Source of the DNA: Methanobrevibacter sp.
GTDB lineage: Archaea; Methanobacteriota; Methanobacteria; Methanobacteriales; Methanobacteriaceae
Length of the DNA stretch: 64,000 bases
Reading direction: 5' to 3'
Assembly (NCBI RefSeq): GCF_017406825.1
Contig: NZ_JAFQXT010000011.1
Coordinates: 1-64,000 of the forward strand
Positions 10,396 to 18,526 of this stretch are shown here, in pieces. The notes under the pieces were generated by a model that was not told the origin of the DNA, ran no database searches, and saw only the letters and a list, made by a program, of their open reading frames with translations. Each line of letters begins with the position of its first letter. The first letter of the stretch is position 1. The translations under genes were made by a program, and so were the position numbers.

Positions 10396-11355
10396 TTAAT
10401 CAATTGAATTTTTAAGTTTTCTCCATATCTTATAGTATAACTTTGGATTTAATAAGAATAACCTTATCTTTAATTTGAATTTGGCATCTCCCCTGAATCT
10501 GGACATCTTTTCAAGCAGGTCCAACTCCTTCATCTTACCCAGCACCTCGTCGAAGTCATAGCCGCTGTAAAAAAAGAAGTTCATGTTTGCGAATATCGCC
10601 TTTGGAATTCTGGAAGTGATTATCAAATCTGCAAACTCGGGCTTGTTGTTTTTCCTGTAAAATTCTGCCAAGCCTTCAAATATCCTGACAATGTCAAAAC
10701 GCCTGTATTCAGTCATTTTGATTGCGGAATCTTCGTGTTGGACATAATAATAGGTCACTTCATTGTTGATGGCTATTTCATCACCATGATTCAATGCCTT
10801 GTGGGCGAATTCCGTATCTTCGCCGTAGACCGTGCCTGGGGTGAATCTGATGTTGTTGTCCTTGATTATGTCGGATCTATACATTAACTGGAAGAAATTG
10901 AATGTTATCTGCATCTTCAATTCCATTTCAATAAAATCATGAGCGGAAATCACATCCTGCGGATAGGTATCCAAACTGACTAATTTATCGCCTTCCTTTT
11001 TGGCGTATAATGTTAGGCTGAAATCGGTTTTGCCGTTATAAAGGCTGGACAAATGCCTTTTTGATATGTAGTCGTCCGCATCCACAAAAGCAAGGTATTG
11101 CCCTTCGGCCGCATCGATTCCTGCATTTCTTGCTACGCTGACTCCGGCATTTTCCTGGTGGATTATCTTATGGGGTATGTTGCAGCCGGCCAAACAGCGG
11201 TTTATTATTTCAAGGCTGTCGTCGGTTGAGCCGTCATCGACAACTATTATTTCAAAACCATCAAAATCCTGACTGATTATTGAATCTAAGGTTTTACTTA
11301 TATACTGTGAAGCGTTGTAGACGGGAACGATTACGCTCACTTTAAAATTATCCAT
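10396..11355 (-). CDS. Glycosyltransferase family 2
   Basis: A 319-residue GT2 enzyme with the classical N-terminal catalytic domain: VSVIVPVYNASQYISKTLDS, VVDDGSTDDSLEII, ENAGVSVARNAG and AFVDADDYI, the last holding the DxD metal site. The C-terminal half contains YGEDTEFAHKAL and a helical, basic tail. The start at 11355 (MDNFKVSV) is chosen for the strong GGAGGAAGG ribosome site directly upstream. It begins 1 nt after the upstream gene ends, so it is in the same operon. Unlike the two GT2 genes downstream it has no clear membrane anchor. The sugar is unknown. Confidence 0.87.
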   Translation of the reverse strand: MDNFKVSVIVPVYNASQYISKTLDSIISQDFDGFEIIVVDDGSTDDSLEIINRCLAGCNIPHKIIHQENAGVSVARNAGIDAAEGQYLAFVDADDYISKRHLSSLYNGKTDFSLTLYAKKEGDKLVSLDTYPQDVISAHDFIEMELKMQITFNFFQLMYRSDIIKDNNIRFTPGTVYGEDTEFAHKALNHGDEIAINNEVTYYYVQHEDSAIKMTEYRRFDIVRIFEGLAEFYRKNNKPEFADLIITSRIPKAIFANMNFFFYSGYDFDEVLGKMKELDLLEKMSRFRGDAKFKLKIRLFLLNPKLYYKIWRKLKNSID

Positions 11356-11356
11356 T

Positions 11357-12445
11357 TTACCTTCCTCCATTCAACAGGTAATCAACGATTCTTTGAGATG
11401 AATGGCCGTCTATTTCATCAAATTGCGTCTTGACAAATTCCGAAATCCTGCTTTTATCAAAGCCGTCATTTTTTATCACGTCAATCAGCCCATCGGATGA
11501 GTGGACGATGGGTCCAGGAACTGTAGTTTTAAAATCATAATAAAATCCGCGTTCATTAGCCAGATAATAATCCAGATCATATGTGAAAAATACGGTAGGC
11601 TTATTCAAAGCGGAAAATTCAATCATTATTGATGAATAATCGGTTATTAGAATATCGCTTATAAGCATCAGCTCCTGTTCGCTTTCAAAATCACTGACAT
11701 CAATATATTGGCCATCTGATGAAATGTCGCGTTTATAGAAGTCCTTGATTTTCGGATGAAGCCTCAGGGCCAGAACATATTCGGACCCCAATTCCCGATT
11801 GAACTTATCCAAATCAAGATAATCGAATACATTGTTATATCTTTCCTCATCCCTGAAAGTCGGAGCATAAAGAATTATTTTCTTATCCGAAGAAACACCG
11901 TATTTTTTGAAAAAATCCTGTCTTAGCCTATCCGTGTCATGGTCCTCAAAGTAATAATCCATCCTTGGAAGGCCTAAAGGCTTGATCTTATCTTCGGGCA
12001 TTTGGAATGCTTCGCTATAATATCCGATAATGTTTTTGGAAGTGACGATCAGATAATCTGTCTTTTGAGAGATTTTGCCTAAAATTTCCCTGCTTTCAAA
12101 ATCAACAGACCCGCCGAATTTTTTTGAAGCTCCCGGAGCATGCCATAACTGCACTATGCAATTTTCAGGTTTGAATTCCATGAATGCAAGGGGAAAAAAG
12201 TTGTCATTCAGGAAAATGTATCTGGAGCTTGATAATTTTTTAAAGCTGTCGGGGGACAGCTTGTCTTTGTAAAAAAAGTGGAACTCGAAATCTCCTCTTT
12301 TCTCAAATTCCTTTTTGATATAATCCAAATTTCCTTTAAATGACTCTCCAGAATCAATTATAAAAGAAACTCTTTTCTCTTCAATGTTGTTGCGTTTAAA
12401 CAGTTTAAAAATTAAACCATAAACCTTATGCTTTAAATATGACAT
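11357..12445 (-). CDS. CDP-glycerol glycerophosphotransferase family protein (TagB/TagF-like)
   Basis: A 362-residue member of the glycerophosphotransferase family that transfers polyol phosphates in teichoic-acid synthesis of bacteria. Seen are the N-terminal CIVQLWHAPGASKKFGG (family QxWHG-type motif), ILYAPTFRD, RLHPKIKDF and ILITDYSSIMIEFSALNKP, which together give the GT-B active-site cleft and donor phosphate site. It fits at the head of the island's GT block and would add a polyol-phosphate or related group to the surface polymer. The actual donor in an archaeon is not known, and CDP-glycerol is inference from the family name. Overlap with the next gene is minimal, indicating co-transcription. 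Confidence 0.83.
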   Translation of the reverse strand: MSYLKHKVYGLIFKLFKRNNIEEKRVSFIIDSGESFKGNLDYIKKEFEKRGDFEFHFFYKDKLSPDSFKKLSSSRYIFLNDNFFPLAFMEFKPENCIVQLWHAPGASKKFGGSVDFESREILGKISQKTDYLIVTSKNIIGYYSEAFQMPEDKIKPLGLPRMDYYFEDHDTDRLRQDFFKKYGVSSDKKIILYAPTFRDEERYNNVFDYLDLDKFNRELGSEYVLALRLHPKIKDFYKRDISSDGQYIDVSDFESEQELMLISDILITDYSSIMIEFSALNKPTVFFTYDLDYYLANERGFYYDFKTTVPGPIVHSSDGLIDVIKNDGFDKSRISEFVKTQFDEIDGHSSQRIVDYLLNGGR

Positions 12446-12451
12446 GGTAAT

Positions 12452-12733
12452 CTAATGGAAAAATGCTAAAATTCCAGGAAGTGACTCGAGCATTGCTTGG
12501 AGACCCAAAATGAAAATGGCCAAACCGCCGATGAAATTAATGTATCTTGCATATTTCATTGCAAATCTTGTACCAAAGGTTCCAATCAGCAACCAGCAGA
12601 GTACAGCAATAAAACTCAAAATCGCCAGAGTTACTGGATCAACTGCGGCTGCAACACCCTGAGCTGCTAAAATTAGGTTTTCGATGTTTCCAAAAATCAA
12701 TAATGGTAAAAAATGCCTAATTTCAGGATCCAT
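12452..12733 (-). CDS. Small three-helix membrane protein, paralogue of its neighbour
   Basis: 93 residues from the ATG at 12733, which has a GAGGTG ribosome site 6 nt upstream; an upstream in-frame start would overlap the previous gene. Three hydrophobic segments (about 8-30, 35-55, 66-86). It is clearly homologous to the gene just upstream: both share FGNIENL, SQGV or AQGV, a W-L-L-I-G-T stretch and FIGGLAIFILG near the C-terminus. The layout resembles one half of MntP/TMEM165-type carriers, which are built from two inverted three-helix halves. No specific function can be assigned. A role in the surface-polymer island or in cation export are both possible. Confidence 0.7.
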   Translation of the reverse strand: MDPEIRHFLPLLIFGNIENLILAAQGVAAAVDPVTLAILSFIAVLCWLLIGTFGTRFAMKYARYINFIGGLAIFILGLQAMLESLPGILAFFH

Positions 12734-12734
12734 A

Positions 12735-13001
12735 CTATTCACCTCTGATAGAAGCAATCATTGCCTGGGCTCCTAAAATGAAAATGGCCAATCCTCCAAT
12801 GAAATCAATGAAATCAACATATTCTATAAAAGTTTGTGTTCCTAAAGTTCCGATAAGCAACCAAAAAGCCACACAAAAAAAACTTGCAATACCTAATTTA
12901 AGTGGATTGACACCAGCTACAACACCTTGGGAAGATAAAACCAAGTTTTCAATATTTCCGAATATAATAAGTCCCACAAAAGGCAAATATTGCTCCAACA
13001 T
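12735..13001 (-). CDS. Small three-helix membrane protein, paralogue of its neighbour
   Basis: 88 residues, ATG at 13001 with a GGTGATT ribosome site. Three predicted membrane segments. It shares with the next gene downstream the sequence IIFGNIENLVLSSQGV near the N-terminus, FWLLIGTLGTQ in the middle and FIDFIGGLAIFILGAQAM at the C-terminus. The stop codon is 1 nt before the start of the paralogue, so the two are translated together and probably form a heterodimer. It is unrecognised as a named family. The G-T and GGLAIFILG pattern recalls half-size MntP/CadD/TMEM165-like transporters, which is inference only. Confidence 0.7.
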   Translation of the reverse strand: MLEQYLPFVGLIIFGNIENLVLSSQGVVAGVNPLKLGIASFFCVAFWLLIGTLGTQTFIEYVDFIDFIGGLAIFILGAQAMIASIRGE

Positions 13002-13207
13002 CCAATCACCATTTTCCCAAAATTAATTTAAATTTATCTACATTTAAGATTAAATAATAATAATATATAAAATTATCCTTATTCGAATGAAATTTTAAAA
13101 AAATTATTCTGAAAAACTGTCATTAAAATAAAGCAAAATATAAAAATAATTTAATAAAATTTTTAAAAATAATGAATAAATTGAACATTATACAACAAAG
13201 AGGTATG

Positions 13208-13220
13208 TTTCAAGTGTAAA
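13208..13220 (+). repeat. Outlying ORB-like 13-mer
   Basis: TTTCAAGTGTAAA, identical to the copy at 45028-45040 in the origin region and preceded by the same GAGGTATG-type flank (AGAGGTATG here, AGAGATATG there). It lies in the 220-bp spacer downstream of rmlB, about 32 kb from the origin. It could be a distant Orc1/Cdc6 binding site. Confidence 0.5.
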
Positions 13221-13223
13221 ATA

Positions 13224-14231
13224 TTATCTGTTGGAATACATTTTTTCATAGTACTGCTGATATTGTCCGCTTTTTACATTACTAATCCAATCCTGATTGT
13301 CAAGATACCACTGGATTGTTTCGCTGATGCCTGTTTCAAAACTATATTCAGGCATCCATCCCAATTCTTCCTTAATCTTTGTTGAATCAATAGCATAACG
13401 CCTATCATGACCTAAACGGTCAGTTACAAATTCTATTAATGATTCGTCCTTATTCAACGTTTCAAGAATTAATTTAACAATGTTGATGTTTTCCTTTTCA
13501 TTGTTTCCGCCAATGTTATAAACTTCGCCCGGTTTTCCATCATGCAAAACCATGTCAATTGCGGTGCAGTGGTCATGCACATGCAGCCAATCGCGAATAT
13601 TTTTTCCATCGCCGTAAACCGGCAATTTTTTATCTTCCAATGCATTGGAAATCATCAGAGGCATCAATTTTTCAGGGAATTGGTACGGACCATAATTGTT
13701 TGAACATCGGGTAATATTTACAGGCAAGTCAAAAGTTTCAAAGTAGGCTCTTGTGATTAAATCCCCACCTGCTTTGGAAGCTGAATATGGACTGTTAGGC
13801 TGTAAAGGAGTTGTTTCCTTGAAATATCCTGTTTTGCCAAGAGTTCCATAAACCTCATCGGTTGAAATCTGGATGTACTTGTCAACGCCGTGTTCCTTTG
13901 CCGCGTTCAAAAGCACCTGTGTTCCGAGGACATTTGACTTGATGAATATTTCCGGATCCTCAATGCTTCTGTCAACATGGCTTTCGGCGGCAAAGTTGAT
14001 TACATAATCGGATTTTTTAACAAGCTCATCAACAACGCTTTTATCCCTAATATTGCCTTTGACAAAAGTGTAATTATCTTTATCCTCAATGTCTCTTAAG
14101 TTTTCAAGATTTCCGCAGTATGTAAGTGCGTCCAGATTGATGATATGGTAATCTGAGTATTTGTTTACCATGTACCTTACAAAATTGCTTCCAATAAAGC
14201 CTGCTCCGCCTGTAACTAAAATGTTTGTCAT
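13224..14231 (-). CDS. rmlB: dTDP-glucose 4,6-dehydratase
   Basis: Second step of dTDP-L-rhamnose synthesis: NAD-dependent oxidation, dehydration and reduction of dTDP-glucose to the 4-keto-6-deoxy sugar. Extended SDR fold with the NAD site ILVTGGAGFIGSNFVR (residues 4-19), FAAESHVDRSI, the catalytic YGTLGKTG and YSASKAGGD (Tyr-x-x-x-Lys) and TRCSNNYGPYQFPEKL. Length 335 residues is standard. The start at 14231 is chosen from the GGTGAG ribosome site and the canonical MTNILVTGG opening. It is the last gene of the rmlD-barnase-barstar-rmlA-rmlC-rmlB operon. Confidence 0.97.
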   Translation of the reverse strand: MTNILVTGGAGFIGSNFVRYMVNKYSDYHIINLDALTYCGNLENLRDIEDKDNYTFVKGNIRDKSVVDELVKKSDYVINFAAESHVDRSIEDPEIFIKSNVLGTQVLLNAAKEHGVDKYIQISTDEVYGTLGKTGYFKETTPLQPNSPYSASKAGGDLITRAYFETFDLPVNITRCSNNYGPYQFPEKLMPLMISNALEDKKLPVYGDGKNIRDWLHVHDHCTAIDMVLHDGKPGEVYNIGGNNEKENINIVKLILETLNKDESLIEFVTDRLGHDRRYAIDSTKIKEELGWMPEYSFETGISETIQWYLDNQDWISNVKSGQYQQYYEKMYSNR

Positions 14232-14236
14232 GACAC

Positions 14237-14797
14237 TCACCAATATTTAATTTGAGATTCCTTAAGGGGCTTCAATTCCCTGTCCTTATCCGATAAGATT
14301 ATCTCGTCTATTTCATCCAACGGCCAGTCAATGGCTATGTCCTTATCGTTCCATATTATTCCGCTTTCATCTTCCCCATGATAGAATTCCGTACACTTAT
14401 ATAGGAATTCGGCTTCATCAGACAATACCAGAAAGCCGTGGGCAAATTTCGGAGGAATGTATAGTTGCCTTTTATTGTCTTCGGACAATATTTCGCCATG
14501 CCATTTGCCGTAGGTCGGGGAATCCCCTCTCAAATCAACGCCAACATCGAAAACCTTTCCTTTAATGACGCGTACGAGTTTCCCCTGAGGATAATTCAGC
14601 TGTAAATGCAGGCCTCTCAATACGCCTTTTGTAGATTTTGATTGGTTATCCTGAACAAAATTTAAATCGTGGCCGGCCTGTTTAAATTCATTTTCCTGGT
14701 AGGTTTCCATGAAGTATCCCCTGTTATCTTCAAAAACTGTGGGTTCAACTACGAACATGTCCTTGATTCCGGTTTCAATGAATTTAAATTTGCCCAT
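14237..14797 (-). CDS. rmlC: dTDP-4-dehydrorhamnose 3,5-epimerase
   Basis: Third step of dTDP-L-rhamnose synthesis, epimerising C3 and C5. A 186-residue cupin with DNRGYFMETYQENEF, VQDNQSKSTKGVLRGLHLQ (containing the catalytic His of the GLH motif), KGKVFDVGVDLR and PPKFAHGFLVLSDEAEFLYK. The start at 14797 is fixed by AAGGTGATT just upstream. It sits between rmlA and rmlB in the operon with a gap of only a few bases on each side. Confidence 0.96.
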   Translation of the reverse strand: MGKFKFIETGIKDMFVVEPTVFEDNRGYFMETYQENEFKQAGHDLNFVQDNQSKSTKGVLRGLHLQLNYPQGKLVRVIKGKVFDVGVDLRGDSPTYGKWHGEILSEDNKRQLYIPPKFAHGFLVLSDEAEFLYKCTEFYHGEDESGIIWNDKDIAIDWPLDEIDEIILSDKDRELKPLKESQIKYW

Positions 14798-14802
14798 CAA
14801 AA

Positions 14803-15669
14803 TCACCTTTCAGCTAAGTTAAATAAGTATTCTCCATAGTCTGTCTTTTCAAGTTCTTTGGCTGTTTTCAATAGCTGTTCCTTGCCTATGTATCCTTTAA
14901 GATATGCAATCTCTTCAAGACATGCGATGTATAGGCTTTGCCTTTTTTGAACTGTTTCGATGAAGTTTGCAGCCTCAAGAAGTCCTTCATGTGTTCCGGT
15001 GTCCAACCATGCCATTCCACGGCCCAACAACTCTACCTTAAGGTTTCCGCGTTTTAAATACTCTTCATTTATTGAGGTGATTTCAACTTCGCCTCTTTGT
15101 GAAGGTTTAACTTTTTTGGCTATTTCGATTACGTCGTTATCATAGAAATAAAGTCCCGGCACAACATAGTTTGATTTCGGTTTTTCGGGTTTTTCCTCAA
15201 TTGACAACACGTTCCATTCCTCATCAAATTCAACGACCCCAAAGGCCTCAGGATTGTTTGTATAATAGCCAAATACGATAGCTCCTTTGTCAAGTTCAGT
15301 TGCCCTTTCAAGGATTTCGGTGAATCTGTGTCCATGGAAAATGTTGTCGCCCAAAATGAGCGCCACATTATCGTCGCCGATGAAATCCTCACCTACGATA
15401 AAGGCTTCGGCAAGCCCATTCGGATTTTCCTGAACCGCATATTCAAACTTAATGCCCAACTTTGAACCGTCTCCCAGCAAGTCCCTGAACATCGGCAAGT
15501 CTCTAGGAGTTGAAATAATTAAAATCTCTTTGATTCCAGCTAGCATTAAAACTGAAATAGGATAATAAATCATCGGTTTGTCATAAAGCGGCAGCAATTG
15601 TTTTGAAATAACCTTGGTGATAGGATACAAACGAGTCCCGGATCCGCCAGCCAACACTATACCTTTCAT
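14803..15669 (-). CDS. rmlA: Glucose-1-phosphate thymidylyltransferase
   Basis: First step: glucose-1-phosphate + dTTP to dTDP-glucose + PPi. The nucleotidyltransferase signature [20 protein letters not shown] opens the protein; [33 protein letters not shown] and [13 protein letters not shown] follow. The canonical start is 15669 (288 residues). An in-frame ATG at 15690 overlaps the barstar stop codon as ATGA and would add seven residues, so translational coupling to barstar is possible in either case. This is the short rhamnose-type RmlA, not a bifunctional GlmU. Confidence 0.96.
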   Translation of the reverse strand: MKGIVLAGGSGTRLYPITKVISKQLLPLYDKPMIYYPISVLMLAGIKEILIISTPRDLPMFRDLLGDGSKLGIKFEYAVQENPNGLAEAFIVGEDFIGDDNVALILGDNIFHGHRFTEILERATELDKGAIVFGYYTNNPEAFGVVEFDEEWNVLSIEEKPEKPKSNYVVPGLYFYDNDVIEIAKKVKPSQRGEVEITSINEEYLKRGNLKVELLGRGMAWLDTGTHEGLLEAANFIETVQKRQSLYIACLEEIAYLKGYIGKEQLLKTAKELEKTDYGEYLFNLAER

Positions 15670-15686
15670 GATATCACTTTTATTTC

Positions 15687-15914
15687 TCATATTATTTTAA
15701 ATTTTAATAAATCGTTTTCATCTGATGCATCCCTGAAAGTTTCAAGAATATCCTCATCAACTTCACCGGCATTGATCAGTTCAATTTCAAATTCCCTTTC
15801 GGTGAGGCAATCATATAATGCGTCCAGATTTTTGCCGTAATAATCCGGCAAATCCAGGGCTTCCATCAAATAATCATGCCCCCTTTGTTTGATTAATTTA
15901 CCGTCTAAGAGCAT
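15687..15914 (-). CDS. Barstar-family ribonuclease inhibitor
   Basis: A 75-residue cytosolic protein matching barstar nearly end to end. The inhibitory helix reads [15 protein letters not shown]. Asp31 and Asp35 stand at the positions of barstar Asp35 and Asp39, the residue that plugs the barnase active site, and Tyr34 replaces Trp38. The C-terminal segment ([14 protein letters not shown]) fits the last strand. It begins 2 nt after the stop of the adjacent ribonuclease gene and ends overlapping the next reading frame. Its job by family knowledge is to neutralise the ribonuclease inside the producing cell. Confidence 0.92.
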   Translation of the reverse strand: MLLDGKLIKQRGHDYLMEALDLPDYYGKNLDALYDCLTEREFEIELINAGEVDEDILETFRDASDENDLLKFKII

Positions 15915-15916
15915 TT

Positions 15917-16378
15917 TTACACCTCTGTGAATGTAGTGTAATGGTCACTTGTGTAATACACTTTATAATTGCCTGTATTGTAAACGATTCTTTCTGCTCC
16001 GCGGACGGTGCCGTTGGCATTGATGTCGCATTCGATGTATTTTGAATCGCTGTCCGGAAGGATGTGCTGACGATTTGTGAATGTGTCTCCGCCTATGCTT
16101 TTTCCGGGTGCGTATTTCTTAAGCGGTCCGCCCTGCCAGCCTAATTTTCTGGCTTCATCTTTTGTAATGTAATTGCTTGGAAGCTTATGAAACTCCTTTA
16201 TATATGCCGCCACCTCATCAACGGTGCAGTATTCGCCGTCTTCGACTACATTAACATCGGCCGGGCCAACTTCGTCATCATCGCCGAAGTGGAGAAAATC
16301 GAAAAATCCTGCACTTACGGCAGAAAGAGTGAAGGCCGCAATGACTAATGCAATGATTAATATTAACTTTTTATTCAT
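15917..16378 (-). CDS. Secreted barnase-type guanyl-specific ribonuclease
   Basis: 153 residues. A signal peptide (KK then about 17 hydrophobic residues, ending SAVSA near residue 23) precedes an acidic linker and a full barnase domain from about residue 50. Compared with Bacillus barnase, KLPSNYITKDEARKLGW, APGKSIGGDTFTNR and SDHYTTF are nearly the same. The catalytic set is intact: Lys73, Glu116 (Glu73 in barnase), Arg126 (Arg83), Arg130 (Arg87) and His146 (His102). It should therefore be an active extracellular RNase. Its ATG overlaps the rmlD stop as ATGA, and barstar follows 2 nt downstream. Barnase is mainly bacterial, so acquisition from bacteria is likely; the role (nutrition, or toxin against competitors) is inference. 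Confidence 0.93.
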   Translation of the reverse strand: MNKKLILIIALVIAAFTLSAVSAGFFDFLHFGDDDEVGPADVNVVEDGEYCTVDEVAAYIKEFHKLPSNYITKDEARKLGWQGGPLKKYAPGKSIGGDTFTNRQHILPDSDSKYIECDINANGTVRGAERIVYNTGNYKVYYTSDHYTTFTEV

Positions 16379-17214
16379 AAAATCAACTCAATATATTCAT
16401 TTATTGCTTGCCTATAATTTCTAAGTGGTTTGAACCCCTTTTCAATCCAGTTTCTATTTTCCAGAACTGAATAGGACGGTCTTGGTGCAGGTCTTGCAAA
16501 CTCGGATGCGGTAACCGGAATCACTTCAACGTCTTTTTTTGATATTTCAAAGATGTATCGCGCAAACTCACACCATGAACAGTGCCCTGAATTGGTCAGA
16601 TGATATATTCCATAATAATCCGTTTCGATTAGCTGTGAAATTCCCTCAGCCAGGTCCAAAGTATATGTGGGGCTTCCAACCTCATCATATACGACTTTAA
16701 TCTCTTTGTGGTTTTCGGCTAGTTCAAGCATTGTTTTTGGGAAATTGCGGCCGTTGATACCGTATAGCCATGCTGTACGGACAATAAAATACTTATCGAG
16801 AATTTCCTGTATTGCCTCCTCTCCTTCGAGTTTGCTTTTGCCGTAAACGCTAATCGGGCCTATTTGGCCATCTTCCCGTATCGGCTCTGTTGCAGTGCCG
16901 TCAAATACATAATCCGTACTGATATGAAGCAAAGCACAGTCAATCTCCCGACAGGCCAAAGCCAAATTTCGAACTCCCTGCGCATTGACGCTGTAGGCCA
17001 AATCCTGGTTTTCTTCACAGCCGTCAACATCAGTGTATGCTGCCGAATTAATAACAATGTCAGGTTTTTTATCACAGATATATTCAATTGTTTGTTTTTT
17101 ATCTGTTATATCCAATGTTTTTGAGGTTGTAGGAACTAAATCATGCTTTTTGCCTAAAACATTGATTAAATCATGGCCTAACATTCCATTGGAACCGGTT
17201 ATTAAAATCTTCAT
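16375..17214 (-). CDS. rmlD: dTDP-4-dehydrorhamnose reductase
   Basis: Last step of dTDP-L-rhamnose synthesis, NAD(P)H reduction of the 4-keto group. Motifs: MKILITGSNGMLGHDLI (nucleotide-binding), INSAAYTDVDGCEENQDLAY, HISTDYVFDG, the catalytic YGKSKLEGE and RTAWLYGINGRNFPKTML. 279 residues from the ATG at 17214 with an AAGTGATT ribosome site. It is the first gene of the minus-strand operon that continues into barnase, barstar, rmlA, rmlC and rmlB. It diverges from the wecC-like gene, so 17215-17287 holds both promoters. Confidence 0.95.
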   Translation of the reverse strand: MKILITGSNGMLGHDLINVLGKKHDLVPTTSKTLDITDKKQTIEYICDKKPDIVINSAAYTDVDGCEENQDLAYSVNAQGVRNLALACREIDCALLHISTDYVFDGTATEPIREDGQIGPISVYGKSKLEGEEAIQEILDKYFIVRTAWLYGINGRNFPKTMLELAENHKEIKVVYDEVGSPTYTLDLAEGISQLIETDYYGIYHLTNSGHCSWCEFARYIFEISKKDVEVIPVTASEFARPAPRPSYSVLENRNWIEKGFKPLRNYRQAINEYIELIL

Positions 17215-17287
17215 GTCAATCACTTAAAACTTTAATAATCAGTACTTATAAATATTATTATAATATTTAAACAAAGGGGTTAGAATT

Positions 17288-18526
17288 ATGAAAGTGTGTA
17301 TTATAGGGCAAGGATATATAGGACTCCCAACGGCGGCTCTTTTCTGTCGCAACCACTGCGAGGTGGTTGGAGTGGATATATCAGAAGAAATGATTAACAA
17401 CTTAAATAATGGAATAATTCACATAGAGGAGCCGGGAATATCCGACATCATCAAAAAGGCAGTAGAACTAGAAGTATACAAGGCCAGCCTAACTCCAGAA
17501 AAAGCAGACGCTTTCATAATTACCGTTCCGACTCCATATATCGTTGAAAATTACAGCTGCGATTTGAGTTATGTCATAACCGCATGTGAATCAATCCTGC
17601 CTTACCTTGAAAAGGGAAACACTGTAATCATTGAATCTACAATAGCTCCAATGTCTACCGACGAGACCATCAAACCGATTTTTGAAAATGCAGGTTTTAC
17701 AATAGGCAAAGATTTATATCTTGCCCACTGCCCTGAAAGGGTTCTTCCGGGAAGAATCATTGAAGAGCTGATCCATAATGACCGCATAATCGGAGGGGTG
17801 ACTCCCGAATGTGCAGTTAAGGCCAGCGAAGTTTATGGCCAGTTCGTCAAAGGGGACCTGATGCTGACTGAAGCGAAAACCGCTGAATTATCAAAATGTA
17901 TGGAAAATACATTCAGAGACGTCAACATAGCTCTTGCAAATGAACTCGCAAAAATATGTTCTGAAATTGGTGTGAACGCACTTGACGTTATTGAAATGGC
18001 AAACAAACACCCAAGAGTTAACCTGCACTCCCCGGGACCTGGTGTAGGAGGACACTGCCTTGCAATTGACCCTTACTTCATCTATGCCAAAGCCCCTGAA
18101 ACTGCAAAAATCATCAAGTTGGCACGTGACACAAACAATTCAATGCCGGACTTCGTGTGCGATTACGTTAAAAAGATAATCCCTAAGGGTAAAATCGCCC
18201 TGTTGGGTGTTTCATATAAGGGAAATACCGGTGACGACAGGGAAAGTCCCGCTTATGACATCATCTCCAAATTAAGTGGCGATTATGAAATAGCTGTTCA
18301 TGACCCACACATCGACAATCCCGATTTTTTAAGTTTCGATGATGCTACAAAAGACGCCGATTTGATTTTGATTTTATGTGATCATGACGAGTTTAAAGAA
18401 CTGGATTTCAGCTTGATTTGTGAAAACATGTCCAATCCCGTTATTTTTGATACTAAAAATATAATAAAAGAAGTTCCAAGTGAAATTAAATTGTTTAATT
18501 ACGGGAACTTATACGAATTGAGTTAA
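17288..18526 (+). CDS. wecC: UDP-N-acetyl-D-mannosamine dehydrogenase
   Basis: UDP-sugar dehydrogenase oxidising C6 of UDP-ManNAc to the uronate in two NAD-dependent steps. N-terminal Rossmann motif VCIIGQGYIGLPTAALF, PTPY, ESTIAPM, AHCPERVLPGRIIEELIHND (WecC signature), TAELSKCMENTFRDVNIALA, and the active-site Cys in GPGVGGHCLAIDPYFI (about residue 257). The C-terminal UDP-binding domain has LLGVSYKGNTGDDRESPA. At 412 residues it has normal length. It probably supplies a uronic acid for surface glycans (N-glycan or the polymer of this island). A GGGGTTAG ribosome site precedes the ATG. It converges with the DUF2264 gene, overlapping by 4 nt. Confidence 0.9.
   Translation: MKVCIIGQGYIGLPTAALFCRNHCEVVGVDISEEMINNLNNGIIHIEEPGISDIIKKAVELEVYKASLTPEKADAFIITVPTPYIVENYSCDLSYVITACESILPYLEKGNTVIIESTIAPMSTDETIKPIFENAGFTIGKDLYLAHCPERVLPGRIIEELIHNDRIIGGVTPECAVKASEVYGQFVKGDLMLTEAKTAELSKCMENTFRDVNIALANELAKICSEIGVNALDVIEMANKHPRVNLHSPGPGVGGHCLAIDPYFIYAKAPETAKIIKLARDTNNSMPDFVCDYVKKIIPKGKIALLGVSYKGNTGDDRESPAYDIISKLSGDYEIAVHDPHIDNPDFLSFDDATKDADLILILCDHDEFKELDFSLICENMSNPVIFDTKNIIKEVPSEIKLFNYGNLYELS

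Noticed and set aside
15687-15914. Barnase/barstar as a type II toxin-antitoxin system
   Set aside because: The ribonuclease has a signal peptide and is exported, so it is not a classical intracellular toxin-antitoxin pair.
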